Below the pieces are notes generated by a model that worked only from the letters and a program-made list of their open reading frames with translations, did not search any database and was not told where the DNA came from. Below are positions 16,421-24,543 of a DNA stretch of 64,000 nt, piece by piece. This stretch comes from Shinella curvata (lineage in GTDB: Bacteria > Pseudomonadota > Alphaproteobacteria > Rhizobiales > Rhizobiaceae): the NCBI RefSeq assembly GCF_022899935.1, contig NZ_JALJCJ010000001.1, positions 518,053 through 582,052 on the forward strand. Direction: 5' to 3'. Position 1 is the first letter of the stretch. Every line of letters starts with the position of its first letter. Position numbers and translations under genes: made by a program.

Positions 16421-18538
16421 CTATCTGTTAGCGGCCCCATCGAGAGGTGTTGGCAACATAATCTTTCCAAGAATTTCCCCCATACCAGCCGGCCTGTATG
16501 AGTTTGCGCGCATCTCGGCAACAATCAAATTACGAAAATTTTTATAACTAATACCATTGCCATACCTCGCGACGAACCTATTAAGTATGTTACGGCCACT
16601 GAAGTTCTTTCGCCACGCTCCAGAAAGCAGGTCACTCTCCAAACCAACACGAACTTGATCTATATATTGCGACAAGCCATCCAAGGATAGCGCGCCTACA
16701 GCAAGTGAATCAACTCTATTTCTAGCGCGCGAAACAGAATCGACCATATCACCTGTAATATTCCTAGAATTCGGATCGATTTTAACATTTAGTGCATTAA
16801 CTAATTTCCCATTCACAAAATCATGAGTTATTTGTATCAACATTGTTTGGATCGTATCTGATGCGCATTCATAGAGTTTCGCAGAAACCTCAGAAACAGA
16901 TGAATTGAACGAATTTCCGTTTATGCCCTTCAAAACGTTAGTTATATATTCATCTGAAAGTAGATAGTTCTCGATATGATAACTATCCCATTTAAATTGA
17001 TTTATAGGAGATAAGTCGCCTTGCTCATAATCTTTGTCGGTTATTGAGAAGACGCGATACTTGGGAAGCCTTCCGGCATCAGATAAGCCTTGAAGCAGAT
17101 CGTGCAAACCACGGACGCGTGCCTTATTGGTACCCGAAACTAAATTCGCCTTTTCAGCCAATTCCGGGAACAGTTCCGAAGTCATCCAAAGATCAAATTC
17201 CGAGTCCTCACCCTCAAAAATTACAACCCTCCCACCAGGGCTGTACGCAGCCAAATCACCTACAAGCTCAATCACCGCGCGCTCTAAATCCTGATCCGCC
17301 AAGACGCGCGTTGCTTGATTAAGCCCCAAATCAGTATGCGCACTGGACGTCACATGAAAGACGCTAAATCCATCTTGCCCTACACTTTCCCGCAGAATCG
17401 CATCTGAATGAGTAATAAGCCAAACTTGATTATTTAAGGCAGTAGACAGATTTCTATAATAAAATCCTGGGAGATTCTTTGTCAGCCGTGGATTTAGGTG
17501 CAGTTCCGGCTCATCCAAAAGTATTACTGAGTTTTTCCTTGCAGAACTCCTCATTCTTAGATAGCCATACAATATTTCCTTCTCTCCTGAGCTTAATTCA
17601 TCAAGGTCGTGCATTTCAGCTCCCCCGACCCTGACCGGAAATCTCAAGCGCCCCTCCTCTGAAGGCTGAGGCCCCAAAAATTCCTTATGCGGGAAAAATG
17701 TATTGAAAAGCTCCATGAGAGTTTTAGTTATATTTTCGGTTCCACCGATTTTTCCTCCAGCCTTCTCTGCCAAAGCCTCTCTTACATAAAGAGAAGCCAT
17801 TTCGCTCTTAACATTAGAGTATTTATTATTGTAGTTATACAATGCACTCTGCTTGCTTTGCTCCTCGCTAGCCTCCAAATTTACGTTAATGCTTCCAATC
17901 GCCTCCCTTCCAAAATGACGCTGAGCTCCATGATAATCAATAATTCCAATATTTTTAGGATCAAATGTACTAAAAACTATCTCAAGGACCTTTGAGTTAT
18001 TAAACATTGGCTGCTCATTCGGGTTAATAAAGACCCTAGCCTTAATTACCTCGCTCTCCATTTCTTTTTTAAATATCTTCAGATCTTCGATTGCACGCGC
18101 AATAACCTCACCTTCCCGACTGCGATATTGCGCAGCCAAAGGTGCAGCATTGAGAGATTTCCAACCATATAGCTCTGGAACTATTATTCTCCATGCCTGA
18201 GTAGTGATCAGAGCTTCAGCATTTACTTTAAGATAGTCCCTTTCATCGGGATGAAGAACAACATCAACTTCGATAATCAAAGGCTCTGAGGGATTATTAA
18301 ACAACGGAACAAAGGCTTTAGGATCATTTGAGAAATTTATTTGAAACTCACCGAACCAATGATGGTATTCATTTTGCTGGTAGCCACCATAAACAGATTT
18401 AACTAGTCTGATAGCGTCAAGTAAGCATGACTTTCCTGAGCCGTTTTGCCCAGCGATAACGACAACATCAGAGAGATTACTCAGTTCTGCATATCGCACA
18501 CCTCTGAAATTTCTAACCAGTACTCTGTGCAGTCGCAT
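16421..18538 (-). CDS. AAA ATPase with C-terminal DUF4435/Toprim-like domain (OLD or fused PARIS-like)
   Basis: A 705-residue protein. The start at 18538 has GGGGGA six bases upstream. An SMC/RecF-like ATPase domain has the N-terminal RLHRVLVRNFRG strand, Walker A GQNGSGKS at about 30-37, the signature LSSGEKE near 316 and Walker B VILLDEPELHLNP near 337-349. The C-terminal part has VVIFEGEDSEFD near 440, an ITDKDYE acid pair near 502 and YHIENYLL near 522, the pattern of DUF4435 and related Toprim nuclease domains. This order fits OLD-like nucleases and fused AriA-AriB of the PARIS anti-phage system. Codon use is very AT-rich compared with all neighbours, which indicates horizontal acquisition. 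No partner gene is adjacent. Function is inferred. Confidence 0.85.
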   Translation of the reverse strand: MRLHRVLVRNFRGVRYAELSNLSDVVVIAGQNGSGKSCLLDAIRLVKSVYGGYQQNEYHHWFGEFQINFSNDPKAFVPLFNNPSEPLIIEVDVVLHPDERDYLKVNAEALITTQAWRIIVPELYGWKSLNAAPLAAQYRSREGEVIARAIEDLKIFKKEMESEVIKARVFINPNEQPMFNNSKVLEIVFSTFDPKNIGIIDYHGAQRHFGREAIGSINVNLEASEEQSKQSALYNYNNKYSNVKSEMASLYVREALAEKAGGKIGGTENITKTLMELFNTFFPHKEFLGPQPSEEGRLRFPVRVGGAEMHDLDELSSGEKEILYGYLRMRSSARKNSVILLDEPELHLNPRLTKNLPGFYYRNLSTALNNQVWLITHSDAILRESVGQDGFSVFHVTSSAHTDLGLNQATRVLADQDLERAVIELVGDLAAYSPGGRVVIFEGEDSEFDLWMTSELFPELAEKANLVSGTNKARVRGLHDLLQGLSDAGRLPKYRVFSITDKDYEQGDLSPINQFKWDSYHIENYLLSDEYITNVLKGINGNSFNSSVSEVSAKLYECASDTIQTMLIQITHDFVNGKLVNALNVKIDPNSRNITGDMVDSVSRARNRVDSLAVGALSLDGLSQYIDQVRVGLESDLLSGAWRKNFSGRNILNRFVARYGNGISYKNFRNLIVAEMRANSYRPAGMGEILGKIMLPTPLDGAANR

Positions 18539-18786
18539 AGTGAATCCCCCAAAGTGCCACACAGAGATTAAGCGGAATTTGAGCTGTCCGTTAGTGGGAA
18601 TACCGCCAATTCACAACTGTTGGGCGCAAACCACTATGATCAATACCGACAAGAGAGAATTCACTCGTTTTACGGTGAAAGTCCGTTTTTCAGATTTACT
18701 TTTCCCCGCCCCAATCCCCCATGCCATACTCCCCCTCATCCCGCCGCGGATACACCGCAAGGCGTTGCGGCGAGGCGGGGTCGGCG

Positions 18787-18823
18787 CTTTTGGGGAGGGA
18801 CGGACGTAAGTCCTCTCCAAAAG
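18787..18823. repeat. 12-bp stem hairpin
   Basis: CTTTTGGGGAGG (18787-18798) pairs with CCTCTCCAAAAG (18812-18823) apart from one G-U pair, around a 13-base loop. Function unknown; it is not followed by a T-run on either strand. Confidence 0.7.
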
Positions 18824-19145
18824 GGTCTGCGGAAAGTGGTCTCCCTCCGGCGACATGGGGGAAGCGGCGGGGCGTCGGACCGGTCCCGTGGTTTCATCCC
18901 CTGACGGCGCGCCGGATGTGCCTGTGCGGCACACAAGGGGGCTGGGACTGGCGGATGCGTCGGCATCGTCCGCCGGAGCGGTGTTTTCCCGGGAAAGGCG
19001 ATGAGTCTTTCCGTCCGGGCCGGGCTCGATGGAGAGTTCTGCGCGGATGTCAAAACGGGTTCAAAACCCGCCCCGGAAACCGACGGCAAACACCGCCGGA
19101 CCCAGCCTTTGCAGAGAGACCGGAGTCGCAGGCAAAAACCGCTGA

Positions 19146-19204
19146 ACGGGGCGCTGAAAGGTGTCACTTCTATACTTTTGACGAGACAGCTTTGAGCGCC
19201 CCGT
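19146..19204. repeat. 20-bp imperfect inverted repeat with 19-base spacer
   Basis: The arms 19146-19165 and 19185-19204 match as inverted repeats at 18 of 20 positions. The 19-base AT-rich loop is unlike the GC-rich arms. It could be an RNA stem-loop or the remnant of a small mobile element. It lies about 190 bases before the next gene. Confidence 0.75.
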
Positions 19205-19395
19205 CCGAAGCCTGATCCAGACCCCGGCGTGGCTTTTTTTCACGCGCGGGACGGTTTTCGCGCATCCCGTCGAAAGGCAGGCCGCAAAGGCGGCGCCCGG
19301 ACGTCGATCCGGTGGGCAAGGCCCCGCGAAAACCGGACCGGATGCTGCGCGCCGGGCGCACCATCCGCCTTTCCTTCCCCAAAACAGGAGCCCCC

Positions 19396-19818
19396 ATGCC
19401 CTACGAACCGCCCCCGCTCACCTGCCACCAGCTTGCCCGCAGCGCCGAGATGCTGGCTGTGCCGGAGCGCATCTGCCGCCGTCGCGACTGCCGGCGCCGG
19501 CATCGCTGCATCTGGTTCTTCCGTGCGACGCAGCAGCCCTGCTGCCTTGCCAATCTCGACGCCGACCAGCGCCGCCTGCTCGACGAGCTGGCGCGGAGCG
19601 TGGCGGATGCCGAGCATTTCGGCTATCTGGCGAGCAAGATCACGATGAGTTCGTCCTACCGCGAGACTCGCGCCCTCCAGGACGCCGGCGTCGAGGCCGC
19701 CCGTGCGCTCGTCGCCGGCCGCAAGCGAAAAGCCTATCGCGCTTTCGAAAAGATGCGCGCCGCGCAGCCCGCGCCGAAATACGAGGGCGAGGAGCCGCCG
19801 CTGCCGAAGCACTGGTAG
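19396..19818 (+). CDS. Hypothetical protein with Cys/His/Arg-rich motif
   Basis: A 140-residue protein that I do not recognise. The start is ATG at 19396 with AGGAG six bases upstream, preferred to an in-frame start 84 bases earlier. Residues about 25-40 read RICRRRDCRRRHRCIW, a cluster of three Cys and one His among arginines that could bind a metal, followed by a second Cys pair (PCCLANL). The C-terminal half is basic and helical (ALVAGRKRKAYRAFEKM). There are no membrane segments. It converges with the J-domain gene, leaving a 6-base gap. Confidence 0.7.
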   Translation: MPYEPPPLTCHQLARSAEMLAVPERICRRRDCRRRHRCIWFFRATQQPCCLANLDADQRRLLDELARSVADAEHFGYLASKITMSSSYRETRALQDAGVEAARALVAGRKRKAYRAFEKMRAAQPAPKYEGEEPPLPKHW

Positions 19819-19824
19819 GCGGGC

Positions 19825-20424
19825 CTATTCGGCCGCCTCGCCCTTGACGAGTACGGGCTCAAGCGCGGCGGCCAGTTCGTAGGAATAGCCTTCCAGCATG
19901 GCATAGGCCTGCTCGATGGACTGGATCTGGGTCTCGGCATTGCGGATCGCCTCGGCGATCGACTGCGAGCGGGCGCGCAGCATGGAGCCGAGAAAGTCCG
20001 TGCCGGCCTTGCGGCCGAGGCGGTCGATATGCTGGCGCACGCGGTTGCGGTGGCGTTCCAGCTCCAGGATGTGGAAGCGGCTCTTGACGATGTCGTCGGA
20101 GAGTTTGCGGCGCATCGCCGCCAGCGGATCGAAACTGCCGGGCTCGCGCTCGTCGAGGATGACCTCGTTGACCAGCGGTTCCAGCAGCATCAGGCCCTTG
20201 AGATCGCGCGGATCGGCCAGCTGCGGGTCGAAGCCGGTATCGTCGAAGACTTTTCGACGCACCGGATCGCGCAGCAGGTCGTAGCAGGTTTGCAGACGGG
20301 CGAACTGGTCGGCATCGCCGCCCGAATCGGGATGCATGCCCTTGGCGGCCTTGCGATAGGCAGCCTTCACCGCGTTGTCGTCTGCATCGCGCTCCAGTCC
20401 GAGCATGGCGTAGGGATCGATCAC
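19825..20424 (-). CDS. J-domain (DnaJ-like) protein
   Basis: A 199-residue protein with an N-terminal J domain (residues 3-65) that would stimulate DnaK ATPase. The HPD tripeptide is intact at residues 31-33 after AAYRKAAKGM. The rest (about 70-199) is a helical region without zinc-finger or C-terminal DnaJ domains, so it is a type III J protein with an unknown client. The start is GTG at 20424 with AGGTGG four bases upstream; the longer frame upstream is not supported. It is followed upstream by dusA on the same strand. Confidence 0.85.
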   Translation of the reverse strand: MIDPYAMLGLERDADDNAVKAAYRKAAKGMHPDSGGDADQFARLQTCYDLLRDPVRRKVFDDTGFDPQLADPRDLKGLMLLEPLVNEVILDEREPGSFDPLAAMRRKLSDDIVKSRFHILELERHRNRVRQHIDRLGRKAGTDFLGSMLRARSQSIAEAIRNAETQIQSIEQAYAMLEGYSYELAAALEPVLVKGEAAE

Positions 20425-20581
20425 GCGGCCACCTGTTGTCTCTATCTTTCGCAAGCCCGGACGCAAAACCGCATCACACTTTTGCTGGACTTGCTTTGCA
20501 CTGCGTCGTTCGTTGTTTACGCGGTTTTCCGCCCCCGAGGGGACGAAATTGTGGTCACGCCGCGACGATGCACAGAAAGCG

Positions 20582-21670
20582 CTACTCCGCCGCCGTCGCC
20601 ACCTCGCCCCGTGCCGAGAGCACCGCGGCAAAGGCATTGGCGATCACCTCCGGCCCCGCCCCCGGCTTCGTGGCATCGGTGGAAAGGATCTGCCGGTAGC
20701 GCCGCACACCCGGAAAACCCTGGAACAGCCCGACCATATGCCGCGTGACATGCGCCACCCGCCCGCCCCGGGCGATCACCTCGGCTGCATAGGCGACCAT
20801 GGCATCGCGCACCGCCTCCCACCGCTCGACGGGCAGCGCCTGCGGATTGGAGAAAGTACCGGATGGCTGGCCGCCCGATAGGGGATGCGGAAAAAGATCA
20901 TCCACGCCGGTGAGAACACCGCTATCCTGATAGGCGGCCCTGCCAAGCATGACACCGTCAAGCCCGTCCATCTCTTCGACAGCCTGACTCAAAATATGAA
21001 GCCCGCCGTTGAGACCGATGAAAAGACCGGGGTTTTCACTTTTCAGCCGGCGCACCAGACCGTAGTCCAGCGGCGGAATATCGCGGTTCTCCTTCGGCGA
21101 CAGGCCTTGCAGCCACGCCTTGCGCGCATGGACCCAGACGGCATCCGTACCGGCGGCCTTCACGCGGGAGACGAGATCGCGCAGCGCCACTTCAGGGTCC
21201 TGATCATCGACGCCGATGCGGCATTTCACCGTGACCGGAATGGCAACCACCGCCTTCATCGCCGCCACGCAATCGGCCACCAGATCGGGCTCACGCATCA
21301 GGCAGGCGCCGAACGTGCCGGATTGCACCCGATCCGAGGGGCAGCCGACATTGAGGTTGATCTCGGCATAGCCGAATTCCGCGCCGATCCGTGCCGCCTC
21401 GGCGAGCTTCTGCGGATCGTTGCCGCCGAGCTGCAAGGCAACCGGATGCTCCACGGCATCGAAGCCGAGCAGCCGCTCGCGATTGCCGCGCAGGATGGCA
21501 TCGGCGACGATCATCTCAGTGAAGAGCAGCGCATTCCTGGTGAGCTGCCGCGCAAACACGCGGTAGTGCCGGTCACTCCAGTCGATCATCGGCGCGGTGG
21601 CGAAAATCTTCGTCCCCGCGGTCACGGCCTGGCTGTAGAATGTCGCTCTCTTGGTCATGGCCGGGCTCAT
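20582..21670 (-). CDS. dusA: tRNA-dihydrouridine synthase A
   Basis: A 362-residue flavin enzyme that reduces uridine to dihydrouridine at positions 20 and 20a of tRNA. Characteristic DusA blocks are present: TAPMIDWSDRHYR, ALQLGGNDP, INLNVGCPSDRVQSGTFGACLM with the catalytic Cys in NVGCPSDR, VKCRIGVDD, VWVHARKAWLQGLSPKENR, and LNGG...VMLGRAAY. The start is ATG at 21670 or the ATG four codons later; neither has a well-spaced ribosome site. The upstream continuation of the frame is antisense to the carbonic anhydrase gene and is not part of the protein. Confidence 0.95.
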   Translation of the reverse strand: MSPAMTKRATFYSQAVTAGTKIFATAPMIDWSDRHYRVFARQLTRNALLFTEMIVADAILRGNRERLLGFDAVEHPVALQLGGNDPQKLAEAARIGAEFGYAEINLNVGCPSDRVQSGTFGACLMREPDLVADCVAAMKAVVAIPVTVKCRIGVDDQDPEVALRDLVSRVKAAGTDAVWVHARKAWLQGLSPKENRDIPPLDYGLVRRLKSENPGLFIGLNGGLHILSQAVEEMDGLDGVMLGRAAYQDSGVLTGVDDLFPHPLSGGQPSGTFSNPQALPVERWEAVRDAMVAYAAEVIARGGRVAHVTRHMVGLFQGFPGVRRYRQILSTDATKPGAGPEVIANAFAAVLSARGEVATAAE

Positions 21671-21766
21671 ACTCCATCCCGTCTTCAAAAACCACCCTCC
21701 GCCCTTTCCCCGGCCCGGCGGGCGGGTGCTAGAGTGGGCCGAGGAATCAAACCGCCGGAGGAAACC

Positions 21767-22297
21767 ATGCCGCTTTACGCCCTCGACGACCGCGCCCCGA
21801 CGCTGCCCGCCGACGACCGCTACTGGGTGGCGCCGGATGCCAATGTCATCGGCAAGGTCATCGTCGGCGAGGATGTCGGCATCTGGTTCGGCGCCACGCT
21901 GCGCGGCGATAACGAACCGATCATCCTCGGCGCACGCTCCAATATCCAGGAGGGCGTGGTCGTGCATACGGATCCCGGCAAACCCGTCATCATCGGCGAA
22001 GGCTGCACGATCGGCCACAGCGCCATCATCCACGGCTGCACCATCGGCAACAATTCGCTTATCGGCATGGGCGCGACGGTGCTGAACGGCGCCGTCATCG
22101 GCAACAATTGCCTGGTCGGGGCCAATGCGCTGGTGACGGAAGGCAAGGTCTTTCCGGACAATTCGCTGATCGTCGGTTCGCCGGCAAAGGCCATCCGCAC
22201 CCTGGATGCGGAGGCCATCGAAGGCCTGAAGCGCTCGGCCGAGAGCTATGTGCGCAACTGGCAGCGCTTCAGGAAGGGTCTCAAGCCGATCAGCTAG
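21767..22297 (+). CDS. Gamma-class carbonic anhydrase
   Basis: A 176-residue left-handed beta-helix protein with hexapeptide repeats (IGKVIVGEDVGIWFGATLRGD and onward), of the gamma carbonic anhydrase family. The three metal-binding His are visible in VVVHTD and GHSAIIHG. It may hydrate CO2 in the cytoplasm, although many members (YrdA/PaaY group) have low or unproven activity. The start at 21767 has a strong CCGGAGGAAACC leader. It is divergent from dusA, and its end overlaps the convergent zur gene by four bases. Confidence 0.9.
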   Translation: MPLYALDDRAPTLPADDRYWVAPDANVIGKVIVGEDVGIWFGATLRGDNEPIILGARSNIQEGVVVHTDPGKPVIIGEGCTIGHSAIIHGCTIGNNSLIGMGATVLNGAVIGNNCLVGANALVTEGKVFPDNSLIVGSPAKAIRTLDAEAIEGLKRSAESYVRNWQRFRKGLKPIS

Positions 22298-22689
22298 GCA
22301 CAGCCCGCGCAAGTGCCGCGGATCTCGATCGTCGTCTTGCCGGTCTTGAAATTGCGGTCCTTCGCAAAGCTTTTCAGCCGGTCCTCGATCACATGGTCGT
22401 GGAATTCCGTCACCTTGCCGCAGGTCTCGCAGATCGTGAAGGCGGTGATGCCGTGGGCATGGCAACCCTCGTCGGGATGGGCGCAGGCGACGAAGGCGTT
22501 GATGCTTTCGAGCCGGTGCACGAGGCCGAATTCCAAGAGCTTGTCGAGCGCGCGATAGACTTGCAAAGGCGCGCGAAACCCGCTGTCGCGCAGCTTGTCG
22601 AGGATCGTATAGGCGCTGAGCGGCCCCTCGGAATGCGAGAGCACATCGAGCACGAGGCCCTGGTTGCGCGTCAAAGTCTGGGTCGTCAT
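22294..22689 (-). CDS. zur: Zinc uptake regulator Zur (Fur family)
   Basis: A 131-residue Fur-family repressor. The N-terminal winged helix (about 5-75) includes LTRNQGLVLDVLSHSEGPLSAYTILDKL. The dimerisation domain has the structural zinc cysteines in CETCGK and the C-terminal CAGC, plus HPDEGCHAHG and FHDHVIED ligands. Its start overlaps the znuB stop as ATGA with GGGAGG upstream, so it is the third gene of znuC-znuB-zur. This position, and the Zur-type palindromes at znuC/znuA, identify it as Zur rather than Fur or Irr. It should repress the transporter, and itself, when zinc is sufficient. Confidence 0.95.
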   Translation of the reverse strand: MTTQTLTRNQGLVLDVLSHSEGPLSAYTILDKLRDSGFRAPLQVYRALDKLLEFGLVHRLESINAFVACAHPDEGCHAHGITAFTICETCGKVTEFHDHVIEDRLKSFAKDRNFKTGKTTIEIRGTCAGCA

Positions 22690-23516
22690 GCCTGGCCTCC
22701 CTGGCTGGCGGTTGCGGAATCGACGCCGCTCGTCCTCGGCTTCGTCAGCAGGCTTAGAATGAACAGGCCAAGCGCTGCAACGACAATCGAGGGACCGGAG
22801 GGGGTATCGAATTTCAGGGAGCCGAACAGCCCGCCGACAACGGCAAGCGCTCCGATGACGGAGGCGAGAACCGCCATGATCTCCGGGCTCGTCGAAAAGC
22901 GCCGGGCCGTGGCGGCTGGGATGATCAGCAGCGACGTGATGAGCAGGATGCCGACGATCTTCATGGCGATGGCGATGACGAGCGCCATCAGCAGCATGAA
23001 GGCAAGCCGCGTTTTCTCCGGCTCCATGCCCTCGGCCTCCGCCAGTTCCGGATTGACCGTCGAGGCGATCAGCGGACGCCACATCCAGACGATGGCGAAG
23101 GTGACGAGAATGCCGCCGCCCCAGACGAGATCGACATCGGCGCGCGAGACGGCAAGGATATCGCCGAACAGGAAGCCGACGAGATCGATGCGCACCCAGG
23201 TCATGAAGGAGACCATGACGAGGCCGATCGCCAGCGTGGCATGCGAGAGAATGCCGAGCAGCGCATCGGTGGAGAGCGTACCGCGCTTCTGGAGGAGAAG
23301 CAGCAGGATCGAGACGGTGGCGGCGACGATGAAGACGCTGATCAGCAGGTTGAAATCCATCAACAGCGACAGCGCGACGCCGAGCAGCGCCGAATGGGCC
23401 ATCGTATCGCCGAAATACGCCATGCGCCGCCAGACGACGAAACAGCCGAGCGGCCCGGCGGTGAGCGCCAGCCCGACGCCGGCGACGAGCGCGCGCATGA
23501 AAAAGTCGTCAAGCAT
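22686..23516 (-). CDS. znuB: Zinc ABC transporter permease ZnuB
   Basis: A 276-residue ABC-3 family permease with about eight membrane helices. MAYFGDTMAHSALLGVALSL, DALLGILSHATLAIG and the EAEGMEP loop, then LLIIPAATAR, are typical of ZnuB/ZnuB-like metal permeases. It overlaps the znuC stop by 8 bases and the zur start by 4, so the three are translationally coupled. It forms the channel for zinc delivered by ZnuA. It ends in a short Ser/Thr-rich tail. Confidence 0.95.
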   Translation of the reverse strand: MLDDFFMRALVAGVGLALTAGPLGCFVVWRRMAYFGDTMAHSALLGVALSLLMDFNLLISVFIVAATVSILLLLLQKRGTLSTDALLGILSHATLAIGLVMVSFMTWVRIDLVGFLFGDILAVSRADVDLVWGGGILVTFAIVWMWRPLIASTVNPELAEAEGMEPEKTRLAFMLLMALVIAIAMKIVGILLITSLLIIPAATARRFSTSPEIMAVLASVIGALAVVGGLFGSLKFDTPSGPSIVVAALGLFILSLLTKPRTSGVDSATASQGGQA

Positions 23517-24444
23517 CGCGGCGCGCTCCCTTGCCCGTCAAGGGCCGCGGCGTGTGGTCGTGGCCGCAGCCGCAGTTCGGGCCATGCGTGTGCACGATGC
23601 GCATCGGCCCCGCCTTGCCGCCGGTCGGCAGAATTTCGACATGGTGCCCGTCATTGGGCCGGCAATCGTCGGTGATCGATCCATCGGCATGCTGGACGCG
23701 GCCATCAGGCAGATGCGTGTGGTCATGGTTGTGATTGTAGAAAGCAAGCGTCTGGCCGGCGCGGGCACCGAAGAGGCGCAGATATTCCGGGCTCTGGCTG
23801 ACGGTTTCCGGCGTGCCGCGGCAGCAGACATGGCCGTTGAGGCAGATCACGGTGTCCGTCTCGGCCATCACGACATGCAGGTCGTGCGAAATCAGCAGGA
23901 TGCCGCAGCCGGTCGTGTTGCGGATGGTCTTGATGAGATCGTAGAGCGCGATCTCGCCGGAGAAATCGACACCCTGCACCGGCTCGTCGAGCACCAGCAG
24001 GTCCGGCTTGCGGGCAATGGCGCGGGCGAGCAGCGCGCGCTGGAACTCGCCCCCGGAGAGATGCTGCACCTCAGCACGGGCGAGATGGCGGATGCCTGTC
24101 GCCTCAAGCGCGGCATCGATCTCGGCACCCTTGAGCGAAGAGGTCAGCGTCATCAGCCGATCGACGGTGAGCGGCATGGTCCAATCAACCGCCAGCTTCT
24201 GCGGCACATAACCGACCTTGAGGCCGGCCTTGCGCTCCACCCTGCCCTCGTCGGCTTTCAAAACGCCAATCGCCGTCTTGGCGGTCGTCGACTTGCCGGA
24301 ACCATTCGGGCCGATCAGCGTGACGATCTCGCCCGGTGCGATGGAAAACTCCACGCCGCGCACGAGCCAGCGGCCCTGGCGGCGCACGCCGACGCCCGCA
24401 AGCGAGACGAGCGGCTGGACGATCTGGGTTGGGGTCTGCAGCAT
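23509..24444 (-). CDS. znuC: Zinc ABC transporter ATP-binding protein ZnuC with metal-binding tail
   Basis: A 311-residue ATPase that drives zinc import. Walker A is GPNGSGKST (about 45-53), the signature LSGGEFQRALLARA, Walker B LLVLDEPVQGVD and the switch His LLISHDLH. The start is ATG at 24444; the upstream frame would run into the operator. About 70 extra residues after the ATPase domain contain HNHDHTH, DGHH and HTHGPNCGCGHDH, a His/Cys-rich cytoplasmic tail not present in E. coli ZnuC (about 250 residues). This tail may bind zinc. It is the first gene of znuC-znuB-zur. Confidence 0.95.
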   Translation of the reverse strand: MLQTPTQIVQPLVSLAGVGVRRQGRWLVRGVEFSIAPGEIVTLIGPNGSGKSTTAKTAIGVLKADEGRVERKAGLKVGYVPQKLAVDWTMPLTVDRLMTLTSSLKGAEIDAALEATGIRHLARAEVQHLSGGEFQRALLARAIARKPDLLVLDEPVQGVDFSGEIALYDLIKTIRNTTGCGILLISHDLHVVMAETDTVICLNGHVCCRGTPETVSQSPEYLRLFGARAGQTLAFYNHNHDHTHLPDGRVQHADGSITDDCRPNDGHHVEILPTGGKAGPMRIVHTHGPNCGCGHDHTPRPLTGKGARRDA

Positions 24445-24484
24445 GATTTTTCCAAAATGCCTGTTGCGTGAGGATATGGCACAC

Positions 24485-24497
24485 GTTATAGCATAAC
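24485..24497. promoter_or_regulatory. Zur-type operator half of the znuC promoter
   Basis: A perfect palindrome, GTTAT AGC ATAAC, 41 bases upstream of znuC, in the spacer to znuA. The AT-rich GTTATA core matches known alphaproteobacterial Zur sites. Confidence 0.7.
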
Positions 24498-24504
24498 GCA
24501 ATTG

Positions 24505-24521
24505 ATGTAATAACATTACAT
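24505..24521. promoter_or_regulatory. Zur-type operator facing znuA
   Basis: A perfect 17-base palindrome, ATGTAAT AAC ATTACAT, centred 31 bases before the znuA start. With the neighbouring site it gives divergent control of znuA and znuCB-zur. Confidence 0.75.
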
Positions 24522-24543
24522 TTCAATTCAAGCGGAGTATCCC

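Larger units (their letters stand above)
18539..19395. other. Long structured intergenic region beside the ATPase gene
   Basis: These 857 bases hold no convincing gene. Base composition changes from AT-rich to GC-rich at about 18710, which probably marks the edge of the acquired segment. From 18720 to 19210 the DNA holds several hairpins: 18787-18823, a small one at about 19055-19069, and 19146-19204. The short open frames here lack ribosome sites and recognisable protein sequence. I see no tRNA, tmRNA, RNase P or riboswitch signature. Confidence 0.5.

Noticed and set aside
18720-19210. Possible RNase P RNA, tmRNA or cobalamin riboswitch
   Set aside because: The conserved core sequences of these RNAs were looked for by eye and are not present.
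18736-19215. Short open frames on both strands in the gap after the ATPase gene
   Set aside because: They overlap each other, lack ribosome sites and resemble no protein; the region is better described as structured non-coding DNA.
21671-22465. Upstream extension of the dusA frame
   Set aside because: It is antisense to the gamma carbonic anhydrase, and DusA is complete from 21670.
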